This document shows, in pieces, positions 10,312 through 20,100 of a DNA stretch of 23,548 nucleotides. The translations under genes and the position numbers were made by a program. Origin of the DNA: Davidsoniella eucalypti. Taxonomy: Eukaryota > Ascomycota > Sordariomycetes > Microascales > Ceratocystidaceae. Numbering within the stretch: the first letter of the stretch is position 1; each line of letters starts with the position of its first letter. Location: positions 1-23,548 of the forward strand of contig RMBW01000231.1 in the NCBI GenBank assembly GCA_004009845.1. The letters run 5' to 3'. The notes under the pieces are model-generated. The model saw only the letters and a program-made list of their open reading frames with translations, did no database searches and was not told where the DNA came from.

Positions 10312-11743
10312 ATGATAGCATCGTCTTCATCGACACCTCGCCTAACTTTGCAGCTCTGGGGATCTGTTCTGCGGTCGCCGCAGTCTATACAGCCAAAAAT
10401 ACCTCGATGTCTGCATAGGAAACAGCCGGCCTTCCAACGCCGGCCGAACGCCTCGTTCCGACGACACGGCAAGGCTGTTGAGCCACAGCAGCTTCAGCCA
10501 CCGCCAGACTTGGCAGGTTCTCCGGGGCCGACAGCAGATCCGCCAACGCCAACAGCAAATACCACGGCAAATGCCGCAACTGGAAGCTCTGCTGCTACGA
10601 ATAACACGCGTGTTTCGGAGGTATTGGGTCCGCAGCAAACGCCCCCGGAATCGGAACTGGGGCGAGGAGCTGTGGCGAGTGGGAGCGGGAATGACGGCTC
10701 TCTTCCTCCCATAGGAGGGGCTACCATATCATCTACAGGGCCGAATGAGCCGCCGTTTATCGGTCTAAGTGGAACAGGACCAGCAGTATTCAGCTCTAGT
10801 CCTGCAGACTCTTCTTCGTCTTCTGGAGAGCAGTTGCCGGGCTCACAGCAACCACAGCATTCATCCAATAGTAATGACGGCGGTGATAGCAGCAATCCCA
10901 ATTCATCAAATGCCACCCAGCAACCTACTCCAGAGGATCAGACCCAACTGATCGTCCACCGCTCCAACGCCACCAACGATCTTACGCATCGCAGTGGTCT
11001 GGCGCACCACTTCGACAGCTACACCTGCGTCAAGAAACTACAGTCTGGCGGCTTCACCCTCGCACAATCGATAACCCTGATGAAAGCAATCCGCGGCCAA
11101 CTCGGCGCACGTTTGAGTTTAGCACGCGCGGCCCTACTCAGCAAAAGCAACGTGGAGAATGAAGCTTATCTGTTCCGCGCAGCGTGCTCAGAGCTGAGCA
11201 ACGAGGTCAAGAATAACAGGCGCTCGGCTGATGAGCAGATGCGTCGTGAGCGTACTCATTTGCAACATGAGCTGGATATCCTATCGCAGAGCCTAGGCCA
11301 GGAGATATCGGGTATGAACGATGCGATCAAGGGCATGGTAGATGATCGTAGCATGTCACGGCGGGAAGAACACAAAACACGGGAGAGCTCGGTGAGTTTG
11401 CAACCCCAGATCCAATATTTCCCTATAAGTTATCATCCAACTAATTCCCGTCTTCGGTCAGATTCAACAACTCAACTACAAGATCAGCATCATGCTTACC
11501 AGTGATGTCAAATCTGACATTGAGACTATCCGCTGGATTCTGATTCGCCGTGCCGTCATCGGTATCTTCATCATGGGCGTTATAACGCTCACGGTGATTA
11601 GGTATTCGTCTATAGCACGCCGTAAACATAAAGACGAGGAAACGCAAAAGGCTGCTGAAGAAGAACGTCTACGTAAGGCTATCGAGGCACGTTTACCGCC
11701 AGAAGATCTAGTAGGTCATGTTCCTCCGACAGGAGGCTTATGA
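10312..11743 (+). CDS. FMP32: DUF1640 (CCDC90/MCUR1-like) mitochondrial inner-membrane protein
   Basis: Exons are 10312-11391 and 11462-11743; the intron (70 bp) runs GTGAGT...GGTCAG. The product is 453 aa. The N-terminus (to ~50) is rich in Arg, Ser, Leu and Gln with no acidic residue, fitting a mitochondrial presequence. Residues ~55-225 are a Ser/Pro/Gly/Asn/Gln-rich low-complexity segment. The DUF1640 domain follows from ~233: HHFDSYTCVKKLQSGGFT, AQSITLMKAIRGQLG, LLSKSNVENEAYLFRAACSEL, a coiled coil around RRERTHLQHELDILSQSL, and after the splice IQQLNYKISIMLTSDVKSDI. A transmembrane helix (about 391-407, VIGIFIMGVITLTVI) and a charged C-terminal helix end the protein. Yeast Fmp32 and human MCUR1/CCDC90B belong to this family; roles in cytochrome oxidase assembly, proline metabolism or calcium uniporter regulation have been proposed. 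ATG 10312 is the first in-frame Met; the frame is open further upstream but has no ATG. Confidence 0.92.
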
Positions 11744-12240
11744 AGGAAATGAAATGAAAATATACTATATAAACGGAAAATCATAGAGAAGGAAGGATCT
11801 AGGAAGATTGTGCTGACCTGTGATATCTTCTTCTCATCCGCCCTTTGTTGGGCTGATGGGAATTAACATACGACTAGGTGATACCATTCGAATTAACTAT
11901 GACTCTCTATATTATCCTAACACAATTTCGCATTGCCTATCTTCACTGCCCTCCAGTTTGCATACAAAAGCAAAAAAAAAGGATAAAAAGATGATCCTAG
12001 ACAGAACAATGTGCACAATCACATCACATCACATCATCCAATAATGGCAAGACATTGCACGAAAGAACATGAGAAAAAAACAATATAGGAAGCAAACAAA
12101 CTACTGGTTTTGACATGATGTTTGCTTTTTTTGTTTATGCTATAATGAAACGATAAAGATATACAAATCATAACGTACGTTAAAGGTCCAAATATAAAGT
12201 GAAAACAAAGTAGTACACCAGTAAGCTTGTCAACTTTATA

Positions 12241-12292
<52 letters not shown>

Positions 12293-13779
12293 ATAGCATT
12301 TTGTTCGCGGGAGTGAAGAATGGGAGAGAAAGGGTAATTTGAGATCCAAGTATTGATTCAAGCATAACTGGCTGTAGTTGAATAATCAAGGAATAAATAA
12401 CAAACTCATGGCACAGTATTTCTGAGTTCTTTTTACAATTTTTGAAAATAAAATAAAAAAAGATTCAGGGTGAAAAAAAGCAAACAAGAAAAAGATGAAT
12501 TATTATTATTTGTCTACCAACATGTGTTATCATTCTTCCCCTCTCTTCGATCTACATGTTTGCTTCTTTATACGAAAAAAAAGAGCAAGTTAAAAATAAA
12601 ATAAAAAGGTCTTTACATGTACATACATGTTTGTAAAACAATCGATACATTGGGAATGACTGTTGATAAGTGAACTCAAAAGAGGACTGATAAAAAATGA
12701 AATCAGACATAAACATACGTAATTACGCAACCTCATTGCATGGACAAAAAAAAGTATAGAAAATGATCCGACTTTGAAAACACAAGCAACTTTTTTTTTA
12801 ATTTTTTTTTTTAAAAATCTTGAACAACGTGGAAGAAAAATTCAATACAATACAAACTTTGCTTGATACTGGAAGGAAGAGGATGAAAGAAAATCGATAT
12901 CATGTCAAAGATACATAGGAGAAAAGACAAAATGAATACAAACACAGTATATAGGTCAACAAAATGAGACCAAATATTTTATCTTCGAGTTTTCAAATGT
13001 CTAATTTCAAATTCTTTTGAAAGAGAGAAAAAATGACAAAAAAACTAGAACGAAGACAAAAAAAAAAGTACAGATACGAACAAACAATATAAAGATAGTC
13101 TAGGAAAGTTTGATGAAGAAAAAAAGGATAATATAAAGAGAACCTAATATTCGAGCCGGACGTAGAGAAAAAAAAGACAACTAGACAGTTGTTATCAAGG
13201 GTAGAAGAAACTGTCAAAAATAAAACAAGAGCATGGGACAAGAAAAATTACACAGATGAGCCAAGATGCGAAAGAAACCCGGTTCCCTTCGGTGCCAAAA
13301 ATAAGACGGTTTGCACCATGAATACTAAAAGAGGAAGAAAAAAATACTCAACCATTCCACGACAAGAGCCCACATATACGGCTACTATGTACCGAGCCTA
13401 GATTAAGATAAATCCCTAACCTAGGCCGTCGTCGGTTAGCGGGTACTCAAGCGCTATAGACATCGTACGGTCAATGCAAACTTTGGGTTCAAAGACATGA
13501 CAATAGCCGGATGCCGTTGGAAGAGCTCGTAGAGAATCAAGATGTACAGGAAGAAGGAGAAGATATGGATGTTCAAGGAAAGAAAGAAAAGAGTGTCAAA
13601 AAGGTACGAGAAGGACAAAATATAGAGCAAAAAGAAGAAAAAAAACCAAAAGATGCGGTCAAAAAGAACAAGTCGGGACGAGAACAAGATAGCCATTTCA
13701 GGTCATATCGAAAAGGCGTTGTTTGGGTAGAGACGAGAGGCAGACTCCCATGGCAGTTGGTCAGCCTCTGTGACGACAC
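11744..13779. other. Convergent AT-rich spacer (Fmp32-like / PUF gene)
   Basis: 2 kb between convergent genes with many A and T homopolymers. From about 12,830 to 13,700 the plus strand is strongly purine-rich, meaning T/C-rich on the strand of the PUF gene, as in a long 3' UTR. No protein family is recognised; the 132-codon plus-strand frame at 13511-13909 is Lys/Glu-rich low complexity and overlaps the PUF gene antisense. A TGTACATA octamer lies at 12618-12625 on the plus strand. Confidence 0.5.
12244..12290. repeat. (TA)23 microsatellite
   Basis: 47 bases of uninterrupted alternating TA, in the spacer between the Fmp32-like and PUF genes. The lack of interruptions suggests it is length-variable between strains. 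Confidence 0.98.
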
Positions 13780-16337
13780 TTACGACGCAGGTGCAACTGC
13801 AGTGACATCAGATGGCTGGTCGGCCTGCAGCTTAGCCCGTCCAGACGAGAGGGGGGCGTTGACGTTGACTCCGCGTGGTGGAGTGTTGTGGTGGGGACTG
13901 ACAGTCTGAGGGCTAGTAGTGTCCGAAGTCAGAGCGGGTGTCGAGGGTCTCGGCGTATCCGTGACAGGAATATCCTTGAGCTTGCTTTCCAGGGCCTTCT
14001 GCTGCTTGGGAGCGAGGTGCGAGCCTAAACAGGCAATGTAGCCACGCAACTCCTGGGCGAAATCGGCCTGCTCGGTCGGCGGCAGGCAGGAAAGAAGAGT
14101 TTGGATCACATAGTTGCCGTAGCTGTCCTTCATGAGAATGGGCAGCTGAGGTTTGCCGTCAATGGTAGAGCGCATTTCGGCAACGATTTTGCTGCGGACA
14201 TCGCCATCGACGACCTTGATAACGGTCTCGACAACGTTGGAAGCATACTTGTGCTTAGAGAGCTGAAGCAGGTCGTTGATAACGAGGTCCATCATGCGCT
14301 CACGGTCGGAAGACTCACCGTAGCGGATCACGTGCTGGATGACATAGTTGCCGTATTGGTTGACGATGAGCTTGCCGGACGACTGGTGAATCTCATCGAG
14401 AATGATGCGCTTGTCGGCGGGCAGAGACTTTTCGAGCATGCGCTGCACAACGCGGCAGACGTATTGGTCGATAGACATGTGGTAGAACTTGCCCCTGAAG
14501 GACTCCATCAGGAAGCGCATCTGCTCGGGAGGAGAGACCTCAATGGCCTTCTGGACAACGTGGTTGCCATGAGTATCCGTCACCAGCTTGTGGACGTTCT
14601 CCTTGATTTCCTTGATGAAAAGCTCGCGCTGGTCAACAAGGACTTGTTCCAAGGCCTAAAGAGAGGTGGTTAGCTTGAGCTCATGTGCTGTTATGTACAA
14701 ATTGGGACGAGAACTTACCTTTTGGACGACTCTGCAAGCGTACGAGTTGAGGGAAAGGTCAACAATACGGCCCACCATCAATTCACCCAGAATTTTCTTC
14801 TGGGCCTGGCTGCCATGGTCGAAGAACTTCTGAATGACATAGTTTCCAAACAGGTCACGCATGATGGCCAAAGCATCAGGCTGCATCTCTTTGAAAAGCT
14901 GTTCCTTTTCGTCGCTGTTGGCCTGTGCGAGCTTCTCTTGAATGAAACGCGAGCCATTCTGATCGCCGGTAAACTCGACAACATGTGTGTAGATGGCCTG
15001 TGAGTAGATTTGTTAGAAGCATTATCAATAAAGGCACTACACCTGGTAAAAGCTGAACGGATCAAGAAGAACAAACTCCATGATGTGAAAATAGTCAAAA
15101 CGTACCTTGAGCTCATAATGCGCATTGCTATGCTTACTGTTCTGGAACTCCTGTAAAATAGCGCTCATGGTCGTGCGAGTAGCGGCCTGGGGTGAGGGTG
15201 TGGCCGCAGCAGGAGCAACAGCAGGCGAAGACATGTTTGACGGACGGTTGAAGCTGTACTCCGAGGCCCCGAATCTAGCGGCCGGCTGGCTGTAGGCGCT
15301 GTAGTCCGGCATGACGGGCTGGATGTGGTAGTTGCCGGGCATGTTGTTAGGCGGCATGCCACCGTACATCTGCTGCACCTTGTTCATTTCAGCCATTTGC
15401 AGAGCATGCATATTGAGGGCGTGCTGCTGATGCATGTCAAGATGCGAATACATGCCCATTTGCTGCGAAAGAAGCATCTGGGGGCTAATGTTCTGGTAGC
15501 CAGGAGTGTTGGGCTTCATGCTGCCCAGTTGGTCAGTAGGTCCCCGTCTGGCCCAGGCATCAGATGGCGTGATTGACGGAAGGGCGTTGCTGATGGGAGC
15601 CATAGAGAAGGCATGGCTATTGGGAGGGGACACTCTCTCGGCAGGTGTGGGAGCGAAGGCGCGGTGGGCATTGAGGAAGCTCGCATCAGTGGCAGAAGGC
15701 GGGAATCCATCGGACGGGACCTCGCCGGTCTTCTTATAACGACTGGCAAAGTCGGCGGGATTGGGCCAAGCAACCGATGCTCCCATAGGGTGACCGTGGG
15801 TGATGTAGCTGTCAGAAGAAACAGCGGCCATGGGCGAGATGGTCGAATCAGTACCAACAGCGCGGAATACGCTGCCATGGCTAGCAGTGACGTAGACGCT
15901 ATCGTCAAAGTCGGAGCCCGTGTTGATGTCGTGTGCTGAAGAACCAGGCATGGCGGAGGCAATGCTGCCATGGCGCGAAGATCTCAAGTCGCCGCCCACA
16001 GCTCCGAAACGGCTGGCAGCAGAGTTGCCGTCGACGCCACCATCACGGCTGTTGCGGTGGCTGCTTGTTCCGGATTGGGTCGGCTGGAAGAAGCTGGAAA
16101 CGGAGGCTTGGTCGTTGTAGATGGCGCGAGGACGGGTGGGCGAGGTGTTGGAGGTGGTATTGGGGAACCAAGGGTTCTGGGCAGCAGCTATGTATGGAAC
16201 AGTGGTTAGCACGAGTAGACATACAGCTACGCAGAAGCATAGTAGAGGAAGTAGATAGACTAACCACGTGAAGCAGCGGCTCTGTGGGTGAAAGGGTTAT
16301 CCCAGATCACGTTGTCGCCGGTGGGATTGCCAACCAT
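13780..16337 (-). CDS. PUF3: Pumilio/PUF RNA-binding protein, Puf3 type
   Basis: Four exons on the minus strand: 16337-16265, 16187-15106, 14997-14719 and 14655-13780, with introns of 77, 108 and 63 bp, all GT...AG. The joined frame gives 769 aa. The start MVGNPTGDNVIWDNPFTHRAAASR leads into a Ser/Pro/Gln/Met-rich N-terminal half (to ~380). Eight PUF repeats follow; their base-contact triplets are S401/R402/Q405, N437/Y438/Q441, C473/R474/Q477, N509/H510/Q513, C545/R546/Q549, N581/Y582/Q585, S617/N618/E621 and N659/Y660/Q663. The tail is Pro/Thr/Ser-rich. Yeast Puf3 has this pattern; it binds UGUANAUA in 3' UTRs of mRNAs for mitochondrial proteins and controls their decay and translation. Targets here are inferred. 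Splice joins are supported by unbroken repeat homology (ELK|AIYTHVVEF and CRVVQK|ALEQV). The gene converges with the Fmp32-like gene. Confidence 0.95.
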
Positions 16338-17100
16338 TGTGCCTGAAGCAGATGTCGTGTGCGCGGTGAACGAAGGTCGGATAGTCTGCAGAGCAGGCCA
16401 GACAAGAGACTAAAGTTAGCTACTGGTGGTCGCAGCGTTGGTGGAGTTGAGGCAGCTGAGTTGGAGGTTGTGGCACGGCTCAAGATGCTGCGACAAGTTC
16501 GTGTGGGTGAGAAGAGTGAAGGGTGATGGGCCGGTGGGTGAATGTCTGGTCGTATATTCCTGTTTCTTTTTTTTCTTCGGGCAATGCAAGCGATGAACGA
16601 ATGGTAGGGGAGCAGTAAAGGCGGCAACGGTTGATTGTATGTATAGTAGTAGACAAGAAGCGAAGAACAGTAGGTTGGGTCGGGTAGAAAGGCCAAGTCA
16701 GGTCAAGACGCTCAGTCAGTTAGTCAGTCCAGCTAGACTAGGACTATAAGGCTCGCAAGGGAGGGCAAGCGAGACGAAGACGTTTGGATGGTGGACAGCG
16801 CAACAGAGCAACAACTCATCCACGTGAAGACAGACAGGGCAAAGCAAGATACGAAAAAAAGAGATCACGAAAGAGTATACAAGGAAAGGAAGATGAAGAC
16901 AAAGAATGACTGGGAATATAGACAAGGCACGGCGAGAAGAAAAAAGCAGCAGAGCAAGGAGAAGGAAGAAGGAAGGGCAAGCAAAAGAGCAGGAAAAAAA
17001 AGAGGAAAAAAAAAACAAGATTAGAGGAGCATAAGAGAGAGGGGAGCAAGTAATAAAGAGCAACACGGCTCTACACTACATCGCTCGATGCGACGTCTGC
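16338..17100 (-). promoter_or_regulatory. Leader/promoter region of the PUF gene
   Basis: On the minus strand this region is strongly pyrimidine-rich, most of all at 16815-17050, as in many fungal promoters with CT tracts. A TCTGCAG acceptor-like site at about 16392-16386 hints at a leader intron, but I cannot fix its donor. A 129-codon same-strand frame (16696 to 16307) overlaps the main ATG out of frame and would act as an upstream ORF if transcribed. Confidence 0.5.
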
Positions 17101-20100
17101 AGGCCTGAACAGAGCCCCTGGCCTGCAAAAGCTGGAGTGGTTTGGGCCGAGGGGGACATGATAGAGGCACACTAGGGGGACGATGCACTGGGGCACAGGA
17201 ACAAGCAGGATTTGAGGTGGATGAAGATGACAGCCGCAGGCACAAGACCACACAGACAGGACGGAGACGTAGAAGCACAGAGCCGGCCAGAGAGCGGATT
17301 GCTTGGTGTTGTGGAAGGCCAAGCAGCAGTATATGAAGCACAGCTGACAGTTGGTGCGAAGTTGCCGGCACTGTCGCGGGCATGAGGCATCAGCACCACA
17401 GCAGGCCAGAGCAGCAGATGTAGTGATAGATGCCATATTCACAAAAGCACCGCACAGATCGATCTATTCCAGTCTGTTGCCTCTCGTTCCTTGTTCGTGC
17501 AATCGTTTGTACATCTCTTGCCGTCAGGCTTGGGCCCCCAGAGATCCGACTTGATATGCACGAAACTGTGCATGAGAACAGCAGCATTGCATATTATCCA
17601 CCGTTCTTCACCAACCGTTCGAAGAACTGCGAATGCATTCACCTTGCAGCACGCACTACGCAAGCAAAAGCGATGCAACAAACAATCGGAAATTCGACAC
17701 GAGGGGACCAGGACAGGTCCTCATCAGGGCATGCAGTATAGCCAATCTAGCCAGTCGCCTGGGCTAAATTTGTGTTCGCGACGGTGCCAGGGCTGGAAAC
17801 ACTGGCCCCAGCTCCTGTAAACTTGTAGAACCACCGTAGGCTTGGGCATACGGGGCTGCTGAATCAATGGCTACAGAGGCCACACCCACTATAGGTGCAT
17901 GTAGAGGACAAGCCAGCCTTGTCAAGCCCGGAAAATTATGAAACCAGCAATCTTGGACTGCCAATCTTTTTATTTGGATCAGTCCCCTGCGAATCAGTTT
18001 TGGTGGCATTTTGTTCGCATGCCAGTGGAACTGCTAGCTCGACCAGAAAAGAAAATCAAAATTTGGTGAAGGGGAATGAATGATGCGTGGAAGCGAAAAG
18101 AAGGGCCAATGTCAGAAACAACAGCGATGTTGCCCAAAAGCACGAATTCACACATCTTACATCATATACAAAGACAGATAGACGCGGGGCAGAGTAGATA
18201 AGGAAGACGAAAGGAGCATTTGACAACATACCTGGAGAACCATGATGTTCGATGTAGAGAGCAATTGTGTCGATGTTTCGTCCACGATCAACAACGCGTT
18301 GTGCGAAGAAGAATTTACAACTGTTCAGAATGAGTAGACAAGACGAGGTTTTCTGGGAGGTTTGATAACCGCTATTGGCCTCTAAAAACTGAGAGGCTCG
18401 CTGCAAAAAAAGATACTAGGAAGAGGCAAGCTCTAGCGTTGAAAATGAAAATCGTGCTAAGAGCCAAAGACAGGGATTTTACAGTCTCTAGAAGTGGTTC
18501 TGTTAGTTAGCGTTTTCCCCCATTCGTTGATCTTGTGCTATGTCGAACCAAGAAAATCTAGTCTGGGTTGGCATCGACAGCATCGGTGTTGGGTTTGTAG
18601 GCAAGTAGATGCCACCTGGCTTCCTTTTTTCTTCTCATTATGCTTTGTCTTGGTGTAAATCGATAGAGGGGCTGAGAACAAACCTTGGACACCACAAATT
18701 GCTACTAATTGCAGCTGGTAATCGTGTAGCAATGGAAGATAGCTTCACGTCTAGTAAGTTGTTCCAACGAATAAAACCGGGCTGTGCAGCTAGTTTACTC
18801 AAGGTTTATGGCGAGAGAGGGTGCTCGGGTCGTCCAAAAAAATTAGAAACAAAAGGCTGTAGTATCCGGAGAGAAACTGAGCGGGCGGGTGGATTTAGGC
18901 GACGAGGTTAGGTACAAGAGCCACAAGATGGACCTTTCTAGCAAAGCTTAATAGACAGGAGGATTAATTCACAGAGGAGCGAGTAATCCAAATATAAGAA
19001 AGAGCCTGGGGAATAAATAACAAACAATCCGTCGAGGTATTTGACAGAATATAGGAATTAGGCCGTGATCAGCAACCAGAAGATGCAACGACGTGATATG
19101 GCGATGTATGTGACGCCTAGATGGTAGTTGGATAATGATACCACTGGCCTTTTGCAGACGAGTCAGTCAGTTCCAAAAGAAAGAAAATAAAGGTAAATAA
19201 AGTACTATAACACAAATGGCGATGGTCAGTAAGCTGGGTGTGCACAGGAGATGCGGACCATGCGTTGAAAGCGAGACGGTGAGGTTAAGTTGGCCCGGCA
19301 GCAAAAGAGATATCACACTGTCGTTGTGTTTTTTCACAGACTATCTGCGTTCCTATGTAAAAGAAATGTGAAACGGCAAAGCGAGCGGGAGGTATAGCAA
19401 GAAGGATGATGCCAGGGAGTGGCAGTTTATGTGCAAGGAGAAGGGCAGGTGCCTGTATTTATTTAGATAGAAAGCAAGTTATCGAGGGCACAGCGATATC
19501 AAGAATCTCAATTGAGAATTTCATCCGGGGGAGTGCACCTGATATACAGAGCTATCTACCATTGATAAACGCCCCCGAAGCTAATGTTCCGGAGGCGAAC
19601 AATTCCAACGCGCGGATTTTTATGGCGCCAACGATCTGAAAGCCGTTAACGCGGTTGGGTAGTGGGGAACATGGTCAACTTTAGCATCTAAATTGGAGTC
19701 TAGACAACTGCGGCGCTGCTTCGTAGTCTGATGAGGCTCTATAGCTCTATATTCTACCGAAACCAGAGCAGTCCGTCTGCATGCGCACTTGTGCATGCAG
19801 AAAAACCGCCCAGCGAAGTGAGCCCGAAAGAGAGCTTCATAGCGAGGGCGAAAAAGGAAGGGCCAGATGTGGTGTATGATGGTCTTGTTGACCTTAGTGT
19901 AAGACAGGACTTAGATGCGATGGCTAGAGAGTTCCCGAATCATACGTACCTTGTAGGTCACACTAGAACAGAGTGACTGAATGATGGGTAAAAATGTAAC
20001 TGTATGTGACGAACTTTCGTAGATGAAGATGCGGTGCTATAGGTGATTCGTTTCGTCTTGAGTATTTTTTTCGATTTTTCTAAACTTATTGTGCGTGGTC

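Noticed and set aside
13511..13909. 132-codon Lys/Glu-rich plus-strand frame
   Set aside because: Low-complexity purine tract antisense to the PUF 3' UTR and coding end.
14101..14673. 190-codon plus-strand frame inside the PUF gene
   Set aside because: Antisense shadow of the PUF repeats; its Asp/Val/Leu composition mirrors the codon bias of the real gene.
17150..17200. Three G-runs as a G-quadruplex
   Set aside because: Loops of about 15-20 bases and only three runs.
17071..17442. Cys-rich 123-codon minus-strand frame, possible secreted protein
   Set aside because: No signal peptide start, irregular Cys spacing, antisense to similarly open frames, and in the likely upstream region of the PUF gene.
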